Shown: positions 21,701 to 31,724 of the stretch, one piece after another
Numbering within the stretch: position 1 is the first letter of the stretch
How the letters are laid out: the number at the start of each line of letters is the position of its first letter
Assembly: GCA_002751075.1 (NCBI GenBank)
Contig: NAOQ01000033.1
Location: 91,719 to 124,884, forward strand
Reading direction: 5' to 3'
Source of the DNA: Ichthyophonus hoferi
Taxonomy: Eukaryota; Opisthokonta; Ichthyosporea; Ichthyophonida; Ichthyophonidae
Length of the DNA: 33,166 nucleotides
Made by a program: the position numbers and the translations under genes
Notes under the pieces: generated by a model
Databases searched by the model: none
Told to the model about the DNA's origin: nothing
What the model saw: the letters and a program-made list of their open reading frames with translations, nothing else

Positions 21701-21932
21701 TGAGACCCTCTTGTTCCTTAAATGGGCCGGGATATCAAGAGAGCCATTCTATTACCAGGCAACAGAGGAGATCCGCCAATGGATGATGGCTAGGTTGAAA
21801 CCAGATGGTCTCTGTTTCCAGGAATATGAGGGATGTCACGTGCACTATCATACCAACGCCATCTTATTGGGCCTGCTATCGCCAACGGCTGAGGGTTGGC
21901 TTACTAGGAGTTGGCGCAATGACCAATCATAG
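18752..21932 (+). CDS. Type II single-pass membrane protein of unknown function, multi-exon
   Basis: I do not recognise the family. Secure exons are 18752-19213, 19997-20116, 20969-21344 and 21691-21932; their phases match and give about 399 aa. The N-terminus (1-55) is strongly basic, followed by one hydrophobic segment (about 56-76), so the rest should be lumenal or extracellular. N-x-S/T sites at about residue 164 (NYS) and in exon 20969-21344 (NAT) fit that topology. The C-terminal body looks all-helical. Two spaced units, HSDYVTSHAFMALVA and HVHYHTNAILLGLL, plus an IRQWMMARLKPDGLCF segment, resemble the helix pairs of alpha/alpha-toroid enzymes such as terpenoid cyclases or six-hairpin glycosidases; this is only a shape analogy. 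Between 19213 and 19997 two tiny exons (19406-19427 and 19672-19685) may be spliced in without breaking the frame. AATAAA follows the stop by 35 bp. Confidence 0.8.
20495..20725. repeat. TAGTATA/TATAATA low-complexity repeat
   Basis: About 230 bp of drifting AT-rich units (AGTATAGTATAATGTA, ATAATATAATA, TAGTATGCTATAAT) in the intron before the 20969 exon. It is related in style to the minisatellites at 4655-5172 and 24139-24300 but more degenerate. Confidence 0.75.
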
Positions 21933-23056
21933 GTAGAAGATATAATATAACATACTCAAAATGAACTAATAAAAATGTGTAATTATACCAAATTTAGGTA
22001 AAGTATGTGGAGATTACATACTAGTCCCTCTCTGACTAATCTAACAATTATTTTTATAGTTCTGGAATGCACTGAGATCTCAATATCCAATGAAGAGACG
22101 ATCCTTTTGCGTTATTAGACAATGAACATTGGTATCACTAAAAGAGACCAATGAAAAGCGGGAAAAAGGTTGGTTGTGTATGGTTGCCATTTATTTCACT
22201 TTAAAAATTAAATATTAGTTACTGGCAAGTTAAGCCACAATAGATAAGTATATTTTACAGGGCGTGCACAATAATAGAATGGTTCAGCACAGGAATATTC
22301 AAATAAAGCAGACGCTAAAAGACATCCAATAGTCATAACCCGGGTGGCTAATAGGCCAATCGGTGATTTCCATCTTGCTTTGAGTACTATTTTGCCACGA
22401 ATATTCGTCTAAATGGTGCGTTGGTGCTCATTTTGATTAGTTAACAAAGCACCACTGCATGCAATCACCCGTATCTTTATCTGTTGTTTTTCTCACACAC
22501 ATCATTATTGTAAAAGATACTAGGATAGGCAGCTGTAATACATGCATGTAAATAATCTGTACCTTATTTTCTCTATTTCTCATTGGGTCCGTATGCACTC
22601 CACACTTTTTTCTGATATATGATTGGATAGGAAGACTGTAGAATTAGGGGACATAATATGGCCTGCACTGAGTCTTTATCATTGGTCAGCTTTTATAGAT
22701 TTTTAAATACAGGTTTATCTACTGGCTGACATTAAATTCTAATCCGTATTAACCAATTGACTAGGCCGCCCTCCCCAATTCGTAAATATTCATACGGCGG
22801 CTATTTACAAAATAGCAGTTATCGTATAGTGCATAGAGATGTGATATGTGGTATGTGATGCGTGATATACCATTCAGTTTTATATTTATCTATCTATCTA
22901 TCTATCGTACACCTTCCTCCCTCCCTTTCCAACTAGCCCATGTCACGTCCAGTCATGTTCATGTTACTTTAAAAGAACTTCATCTACTTCACTTCACATT
23001 CCAGTCTATATGTCTAGTCGACTAAACTCTACAAGTGACCTGCATCCAATCCCATA
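21933..23056. other. Convergent spacer between the membrane-protein and DnaJ-X genes
   Basis: No coding sequence was recognised. The stretch contains the polyadenylation signal at 21968, a (CTAT)n run near 22888-22906 and a dense set of CCAAT/ATTGG pentamers (for example near 22087, 22155, 22326 and 22356). The plus-strand open frames at 23010-23399 and 23427-23687 are shadows of DnaJ exons. Confidence 0.5.
21968..21973 (+). terminator. Candidate polyadenylation signal of the membrane-protein gene
   Basis: AATAAA (within CTAATAAAAATG) lies 35 bp after the TAG stop at 21930-21932. It is close to the stop but acceptable for a compact 3' UTR. Confidence 0.45.
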
Positions 23057-26000
23057 TCACCGCCGTTGTGTCTTATCCATATCAAGGTTCTGTACATGCT
23101 GCCAAGACTTCCGTAGTGAACGAGCCACCTGTATAATCTTTCCTAACTTGGCAATACCTTTTGCCCTAGCTTTCTGTGTAGCAATATCTACTGACGAATC
23201 CATGATGGTAGCCTCGACAACCGACCGAAGAGTACTTTCAATATCAAGTACACTAATATTCCATAGGGCTGCTACCACGTACGGTAAGATGTGCTCGGCA
23301 TGCTTGGCCTGTTCTTTGTTGAGGTCTTCTTGTGTAGCCCCTTCTTTTCTGGCTTCCACCAGGTTTTCAGCCTGTAGAGGTAGGGAGAGGGCGAGGTAAG
23401 AGTGGGTATGTGTGGTATAATATAGTATGATATGGTATGCTGTACAATCTATCTTTCTTCCCCTCCTTAGCCTTAAAGCCATGCTATGCACACCATCCTA
23501 CTCATCTTCTACACACATTTCCTATACTGTTTACCCTGTCCACATTTTCCTTTTCCTTACCAGCATTTTATCCTGTAGCCGTTCTAATTCAGCAGCGGAT
23601 GTGGCTGCCACAACCATCTTTTTAACTGTGTGGCCCTTGGCCCGCATCGAGCTGATCCGACCCACCAGGGTGAACTGGCCTGTATAGTGTAGCCCAAGGA
23701 TCTCACGTGAGTGCTGTTCATATACATACCTAAGGAGTAAGACAAAGGGGTAAGTGCTATATATATAGACATACGTAAGCATACCCACGCCTTTAAGCTA
23801 TATAATATTACGACCGTGAATTATGCGATGTAATTAATTAATTATTGCAATTAGTACTTACCCAATCACTTGAAGCATTTGAGGACCTAACTGGCCCGCA
23901 TTGGTCAGATCATCAACCTCAGCCAGAGCCTGACCAATGAATGCATCTGTATCGCCATTAACCCAGGGATGCAGCCGCATTTTGAGCAGTTCAGATAGTT
24001 TTTCCACTCTATCCATTTGTAAAAGATCCAACTGTTCGGGGGTCAAGGCTGCCCCTTCCTCTACAGCTACCACACATAGTTTGCCTATATGTTGAATGGT
24101 ATGTGTGTATGTTAGTACGTGTGGGAGTATGTATATGTGAGTATGATAGTATAGTAGTATAAGTATAATAGGACAATAAGATAATAGTACAATAATATAA
24201 TAGTACAATAGTACAATGATACAAATGGTATACTAATACAATAAGATAATAGTACAATAATACAAATAGTATAATAGTACAACAATATAATAAGAGGATA
24301 GTAAGCATAGATCCATAGTGCAAGGATGTATTGCTACTTAACCAACATACAATACCTTCCTACATACATACGACGTGCTAGCAATAACACTACACATGCT
24401 CAGAGAGATATATATATATACCATGATTATTTAGTGAATGCATGACGAGTGTAACGGCATACTATACTAATAAATTAGTATAGAGATAGGAGAATGTATA
24501 TAGGGAGGAAAATATTCAAACACACGCACAGACATATATATCCACATATACATATTAATCTATAGATAAATATAACTAAATAATGAAATAGGAAGACGGG
24601 TGCCCTTAAGACACATATAAATCAAATAACAGATAGAAATATATCCATATATTTAGATAGATAGATATACAACAAGCCTACATACGACATGCGTACACGT
24701 ATGGCCTACATACCAATCAAATGGCTGAAATGTTCCCAACCAAAGGACAATTCAAAGAAGGTTCTAGGATCAATGAAGTCCTCATCCTCTACACTCTTTT
24801 TGCCATATTCGTCATAGCGTGCTCTTAACTCAGGGTTGAATAGAACCTGGTCATTGGTGGTTAGTTAGGTGAGGTGAGATGATAGGATGGAGTGGGACAG
24901 GATGGATGAATCTTGGTATAGGCGGACTGTGTATGTATGTATGCATGATATCATGTAATAAACTAATACATTACACAATAGCAATAATAATATATAGTAA
25001 CACTATCATACACTATAACACAGGATAAGCCTATAAACCAATCAATAAAAATATGCACCAATAAAAATCCAGTCATCGGCCAGTGCCCACCTGGTAAGCC
25101 TCGCCTATCTTGAGAAACTTTTGCTCACAATCAACATCTCCTTTGTTCTTATCAGGATGAAGCTCTTTAGCCAATCGGAAGTAAGCCTTTTTGATGGTAG
25201 TGGTGCTGGCATCACTAGGGACCCCAAGGAGATCATAGTATTCCGTGTCTTTGACGTGACCTAAGCAGAGAGGGGAGAGGAGGGAGGGAGATTAGTATAT
25301 ATATGCATATTAAGAGATAAATATAGGAGTGAGGAATAGGGTTGGGAGCATAATAGATAAATGCAAAGAAATAGCATATATAAGGATTGAACTTAGTAGT
25401 GTTTCACTATATATGGGTACAGCTAATACATTCCCCCTGCACACAACACTGTTCAACATCGTGTAACACCCTATAATACCATATATATATACTAACACAT
25501 ACACACGCACCTTTCAGTTGTATTTCTATGCATATAATAGTATACAATATCATACACCATCATAACCATAATGAATCAAGAAATAGTAACATGCAGATAA
25601 ACACATTCAAATTAAAACCATTTTAAAAACCATACTTAAATAGCCAACAAATACTTAGTGTCAGATAAGCTAATAAACACTTGAGAGAAGAAAATATATA
25701 AAGTAGGCACACCTCGCATGCACCCCTGCCCTTGCACACCATACATATAAATATACACCTACCATTACCAGTGTCCTTCTTATCGCTCAACCCACCACAT
25801 GGTGTTCCACTCTTTGTCTTCTGGTCAAAGTTCTCTCCAAACAACATAGAGTACAGCTCTCTCCTAGTCTCTGCCTTGTACTGTTGTACAGGCACCAAGG
25901 CCGTCTCATTGGACGCCATAGAAAGGTTACCAGAGCCAAGAGAGCTTTTAGAAGTAGACTGAGACTGTTCATCCACATCTTCATTCTCTTCCTTCCACCG

Positions 26001-27227
26001 ACGGATAGCATCGGGTGTGTTATAGATACCCTTGCCTAGTTCCTAGGGGAGGGGAGGTAAGTATGGGTGAAGAGAGGAGAATGGGAGTATGGTAGAGAGG
26101 ATTGAGGCTTATGGTACTGTATCTTACTAAGTTATTGCTTTAAAATGATTTACCAATTGCGATCACTTTTAAAATTTGTAACCCCATCCCTAATATGGTG
26201 AAATTTAATAATTTATTATTGGTTATCCAAAGTATATCTCTACACAACCACACTATACTATACGATATTGGTAAGAAGGAAAATGTGTAAGCGTATATGA
26301 CGGTAATAAATCTATAATATAGCATATATAAAGAAAGAGGGGCCTGGGAAGGTTGGATAATAAGTATAGAATTTAATAATGAGTTAAGATTAGAAAGGAA
26401 AGAATAGAAACAAACATAAATTTGTACTAAGAATACTTGGGTTTTTTTTATGAAAAAAAACACGGGACTGTATTGATATAGAAAATGCATAAAAATAATG
26501 TAGAAAAGAGAAAGGAATATCTCAACAAGAGTGGGAGTCTAGCAAATGAGTATGAAGATAACACTATGTATATATCATTATTAAAGAGGTAGTACTATTT
26601 AAATTGCGTCAAAACTAAAGGTAAAAGTAACCTCCTCTAAACAATCTTTTCTAAAATAAAATTAATTGGTGTTAAGAATGCAATAATATATTAGGCATCT
26701 ATGTGTACAAATTAGTAAACATTGAATATTGGTTGTGTATTTTAAGAAAACAAACAATAACAAACTTGAACCTTTAAACATCCACATACATGCATACATA
26801 TACAAAAAATACATTGACATCAAAAATGAAAACGAAAACAAAAGAGAAAACAAAAATGAAAACGGAAACGAAAAAGAACACAGGATGCATAACGTACCTT
26901 AAATGCATGAACCGTACCCACCACCGGTAGATAAAACAGTCCACCGAGACCCTTTCCCATCCCTTTCATAAAACCAACTGTTCCTTGCTGTTGAACGCCC
27001 TGTGAGGGAGAGGAAACAACGCCCGTAACCCCTGCTTTGAGACCACCGGCAAATATCTTAGCACCGGCTGTGAACCCAGTCCCTACATGTTTAGGCCCTT
27101 GTTCCTTTTCATATTGAGCTCTAAGTACCCACAGTGGGTCTGTGTTTTTATTTTTGTTCACTTCATTTTTCCCTAAAACTTCCTTGTCCTTAAAACTATT
27201 AGATTTAAAAGAATTTCTTGCTGACAT
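23057..27227 (-). CDS. DnaJ-X type Hsp40 co-chaperone with N-terminal VPS13/ATG2 C-terminal-like domain, 7 exons
   Basis: Exons in transcription order: 26898-27227, 25763-26042, 25091-25260, 24714-24846, 23862-24084, 23561-23729, 23057-23371. All are GT-AG with matching phases and give 539 aa. Residues about 50-145 are Gly-rich and fit the ATG_C pattern seen at the C-terminus of VPS13 and ATG2: GGLKAGVTGVVSSPSQGVQQ, then GFMKGMGKGLGGLF, a P.VG turn, and GIYNTPDAI across exons 1 and 2. A low-complexity linker follows. The J domain (about 208-275) has YYDLLGV, the HPD motif (238-240) needed to stimulate Hsp70 ATPase, and FNPELRARYDEYG. DIDP-like FIDPRTFFELSFG starts the DnaJ-X domain (about 286-510), as in yeast Caj1/Djp1 and plant relatives. 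The start MSARN was chosen because it is the first ATG after an in-frame stop. A membrane or contact-site role is inference; the J and X domains are firm. Adjacent exons are separated by introns of about 190-860 bp. Confidence 0.92.
24139..24300. repeat. TAGTA/ACAAT-type minisatellite in a DnaJ-gene intron
   Basis: About 160 bp starting with GATAGTATAGTAGTAT units and grading into AATAGTACAATA units. It shares its core with the larger tract at 4655-5172, so one repeat type occurs in introns of two unrelated genes. Confidence 0.85.
26819..26880. repeat. AAAATGAAAACG-type tandem repeat beside a splice donor
   Basis: Six-base units (GAAAAC, AAAATG, GAAACG) repeat for about 60 bp and end 17 bp inside the intron from the exon 1 donor of the DnaJ-X gene. 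In transcript sense this is a T/C-rich run (GTTTTC, CATTTT) just after the 5' splice site. Confidence 0.8.
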
Positions 27228-30200
27228 GTTTGGTGTTAAAATGCTCGGCACACCTGCCAATAACTATCTAATAAGGTGGTATATTATTTCTAAATTACCA
27301 TAATATCTATTTTATTGATGTCTTTGTAGATAAAGAATACTAAAATCCATGGAGATGCTGATATTATCTTATGAGCACCTGGTATTTATCCTTTATTTAT
27401 TGGTACATATTAATGAAATCCAATATTCATTCTATGACTATACATTATTTTATATATATATATATATATATAGTTTTATAATTAGATATTTAATATAATA
27501 TTACTCTATTATAACTATAATATAATATATACATTTAAATATTTTTTATATCTGGTTGATCTGTGTGGTATTTTTTCTACTCTACAAGTATAGTATTTCA
27601 CTATGCTTGTATATTAATCACATTAACCGCAAATCAACGAAACGATGGCGTCTAATCATTGGTTGACTGACATTTCGTCCTCTTAAAAGCCTCTGTTTCA
27701 CACCATCTCATCGCATTGGTCTGAATATTAAATATGTATTTAGAATGCACAATGTTTTTTTTAATAATGTTTATTAGTGGCACACTATTCAACAAACTCA
27801 TCTAATATATAGATCAAGACTATCTAATAGGGCAATGGGTAATCTCCCTTACATTCTAGTACCACTATCAGACCAATCATAGGCTATAATATTTTCGGAA
27901 AGCAGGTATAAAATACTTCATGCAATCAATTGCATTTAGTTATTACACTGTATTATGAGTACTTACGTTGGTTCTAATGAATAAATATATGTACATCAAG
28001 TACGTATTCTTTTTTTAGACTTGATTGGGCTATAGAGAAGTATGATTTTTATAAAGGAAAGGTTACAAGGGCGGGAGCTTGAGCGCTTTAAACTGAACAT
28101 GCAGTGTTCTTTAAAATAATTTTAAAGCAATATTCATTCTCGATTCTTTTTATTATTTAGTTTTTTTCAGTCTTTGGACAATCATATGACACTGGTTCCG
28201 TCGATGGGGATATGGGTCGGATATACTGGCTAAATTGTGCATTATGGGTGATATTTCACTGCTTCCTCTTTTTGTTTGCGTTAACCTCATCTTAATGATG
28301 GATATAATCTGGAAATCAGATGATGTCTAGAACATATTAACTTGTAGTTGTTTAGACACATTCCAATCCGCCTGTTCGGCAATTTTTTAATTTGCTTTTT
28401 GTAAACGTTCATTTTTTTACTTACATATTCTCCCATTTACCTTGTATTTTCAAATATCCCCGTCAAATTCATCTCTTTCCGACTTCCAATTTTTTTCAAA
28501 TGCTCCCTCCCGAAAACTAGGCTAAATTAACTGAATGGGCGTTTTTTTCCTCTTTTAATCTGCTTTTCATGTGCTCACTTCCTGAATATAACATAAATTT
28601 TATAAAAATAAAAGTTAAATAAGTTGGTTGAGTAAGATCTTCAATGATATGGTTTTGGACAATCAAAATGTTTTCTTGTTTTGAAGTTAGTTACATGGCT
28701 ACTTAGTTGCTTAGTTATAGCTTCAGCATATATATATTTTTTTAAGGCGAAGCTGGAGAATCATTTTAACCCTTTAGATAAGCCAATGGCAATTTTTTCT
28801 GCATAACACGAGGATGCGCCAACCAGAGCTGAATGTTTTTAAAAAAATTCCTTTATTATTTATTAATCTTAGTCGCTCGGCAAAAGATGACCGCGATTAT
28901 GCACCCACTCCTAACCATTATCCAGCAAACCACATCATATAATTAGTCACTGTCGTGAATATTTATATATAGAAAGATGCAATCATCGCTAAGCATAAGT
29001 GGATCCTTGGGTGGCTTTTGTGAATGTTAGTACTTTGCTCTGCGCATAACATAGCACATTGTATCCAATTGGAAATGCTCTCCTATTAAATGGGTAGCGC
29101 ACCGTTTGTAGCCAATAAAAAGCATCATCTTATGATAAAACGTGGATCTTACCAATGATATCATCGCATAGCTTAATACGAAGTTATTGGCGGGCTCTTA
29201 GAAGTAAACAATTAAACCGAATATCGATTTTCATTGACTAACTGATCACTAAACTCCCAAGCAACGCAAATAACAGTCGGATACCATTAGAGTAGAAAAA
29301 TACCGTTCAAAAAATAAAATCGAGTAATTTGACTTCGATATGTTCTATTTTATTTCAGTTTAAAAGAAATATTAGTGATTTTTGGGAACATTAATATCAT
29401 GTCTTGGACGCTCCAGGGGAATAGATATAATAGGCTGCGATTAGTCAAAGCAATCCACAATTAGGTTCTGATCAGCTACTTACGAAGGTACAGTCATGTT
29501 TTTGAGTTTACGAAGTATAAAGGGATTAATAAAAAGCAGTGATAAATACAATTCATAAATTATTTAGGATAGAAAGGACTTATCTTTACACATGGTTCAT
29601 GTTTTTTTATATAAGTATGCAACAATTATATATCTCTGCCAAGTAATGAAAAAGGACCCCGGGGCTTAGTTGTAAGGGTTATTCACTATGAAGACAATCT
29701 ACATCTGTAATGGTTGTAAACTCGAGCCAACAACATTATTGCTGTCCGTTGACTCTGAGGCCTCAATTATAAGCCGTTTTCCGTTGTAGTTTAGAGGAAT
29801 CCCAGTATTGCTATTTCTAGCTATCTTGACAATTTACTCTTGTAAAATGTTGTGACCGCTACAATGATAATAGTATGCTTATAAACTTTAATTGGGTTTA
29901 TGCCTACATGATAAATTACCCCCTGCAAGTGTAATCTTCAATTGCATAAATAAACAACTTTTAAAATCGGTGCATTCTGAATTATGGTAATACCCGGGTT
30001 TTATTTGCATGAGGATTTCCTATTATTAATTCTATAGATACCAATAGTCTAATTAAAAACATTCCGTTTTAAGTGGTCATGGTATCTGTGCCAAGTAAGG
30101 TAAAATAAACGCGCATATGATAAGTTAAACTAATTTGAACGCATGCAAACAGGCCTGTGGCATTAATTTACTAAGTTATGGTCTTATGCCTACCAATGAG

Positions 30201-31448
30201 TGCACATCTATAAATAAATAAATAGTTTAGTTAAGCAATAAATACCTTGTAGGAAATAGATAAGAAATAGATCAGAAATAGATAAAAATATAAAAATAAA
30301 CTTTTAAAATCCTATGTTACAGTGGCGATTCGGTTGCACAGGACCGATCGTATCTTTCAATCCTGTTTTTTTTTTTTTTAAGGTCAAAAGAAGATTGATT
30401 GCTACTCTGAGCTTGTCGACCTAAGACTATCGTTTGTAGGGGTGTCAATATCAAAGCCTGGCAGGAGGAGTCTCGTTGGGTAGATTATTGTTAGCTGCAA
30501 TGGGTTCTTTGGAGTAGAAGTGTAACGTTTACTTTCTTATAAATTCTCACGGAATAGGCAAGGGTGATAGGAGTTAGTAATAATCTTAAGACAAATGTCA
30601 TCTTCAGAAGAACTTAAGTTTTGGGTTCCAGTTATAATTTATAATAAAATGAATACTTCTACCATATAGTTCAGCAATATTTATTTGTATATATAATTTC
30701 TGGTCTTTGATACGCATCTGAGGCTTGGTTATATAGTTCTGGTTGAATGTCCTGCAATTACTTACTATAGTCCTAACAGTTAAGCAAAGGATTGGATTTT
30801 AAAATTATTTCCATTTTGTCACGGAATGTTTTTATGTAAACTTAGCACCTTTTACTATATTTCTTTACTTGAATTATATTATATACTTTAGTATAGGCAT
30901 ATGCTTTGTGTTTTACGTAAGTATTATGTCTTAGAATATGGGTCTCGTTAATTAGTAGTAATGAACTATACCCGAGGTTCAACATTTTAGTAGTGCAGCA
31001 CTTATTATTACATATTTTTATCATGGCTAACACCTTATCATTTGTATATAATTATTTATAATGCTTTGTCTGAAGTTTATCTTAGGTATTTTATTTTAAT
31101 GGGCGTTAAATAATAATAAGTATTATGAAGCCAATCTAGTTTTAAATTAGGTATTAAACTTTAATAAGAGGTGCTCCATATGTTTTGGTCTAGCCCCGTA
31201 CTGGTACATTATTATAACTCAAGTGAAAACATACACTAAGGAATGCTAAAATTACAATAAGCTTAAAGTCCAATAGTTGTCTTAATTTTTCGGACTATAG
31301 TAAGTAACTGTAGTCCAGTCTGGTCAATCGCATATCCTTGTATCTCTAGCCTGTATCAAAAACCGGGAATTATAAATACAAATAAATGCTGCCTAAACAC
31401 TTAGTAAATTTGTTTACCTTTTATTATTAAGGCAGGATTAGAACTTGA
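27228..31448. other. Long spacer upstream of the DnaJ-X gene, no gene recognised
   Basis: These 4.2 kb include the DnaJ-X promoter at the left end. I found no conserved protein, no tRNA and no clear mobile element. Visible contents are a TA run near 27450-27472, a short GAAATAGATAA tandem run near 30250-30296, a T run near 30366, and short open frames without support, including 29699-29833 (-) and 30842-31033 (-). From about 27600 the sequence is less repetitive than the introns further left, so conserved non-coding elements or unrecognised small exons could be present. Confidence 0.4.
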
Positions 31449-31724
31449 ATGTCAAAGTTCTTCCTTAGACCGCAGTTTACTCAAGCACAGACTAATACTT
31501 ATCCCCTCACCCGCGCAGAGTCAATAAAAATTAATAAGAAAGTAAAAGTTACAATTCGTCCCGACTCTGAAGAATTTACTGTTTCTGACATCAATCTGTC
31601 AGATGAGGCTTTACTCCTGCCAGATATTGATCTTGACTCTAGTTTTAATGATACATTTGGAGTGACAAACTCAGAGGATATATCCTGTTTTAGTCTACTT
31701 TATGACAGGATAAAGCTCTGCTAA
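31449..31724 (+). CDS. Short ORF of 91 codons, product unknown
   Basis: This runs ATG to TAA with moderately protein-like composition: a basic first half (SIKINKKVKVTIRP) and an acidic, Asp/Leu/Ser-rich second half (SDINLSDEALLLPDIDLDSS) like an unstructured acidic region. No domain was recognised. It may be a first or single exon of a plus-strand gene whose terminal exon could be the candidate at 32645-32713, but I could not find joining splice sites. A chance open frame is possible. Confidence 0.3.
   Translation: MSKFFLRPQFTQAQTNTYPLTRAESIKINKKVKVTIRPDSEEFTVSDINLSDEALLLPDIDLDSSFNDTFGVTNSEDISCFSLLYDRIKLC

Noticed and set aside
23010-23687. Plus-strand frames opposite the DnaJ-X C-terminal exons
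   Set aside because: The minus-strand exons have splice sites, consistent phases and DnaJ-X motifs; the plus-strand frames do not.
27644-27685. Short ATG-to-stop frame of 13 codons (MASNHWLTD...) upstream of the DnaJ-X gene
   Set aside because: It is on the opposite strand to the gene, ends without a splice donor and has no support beyond a fair start context.
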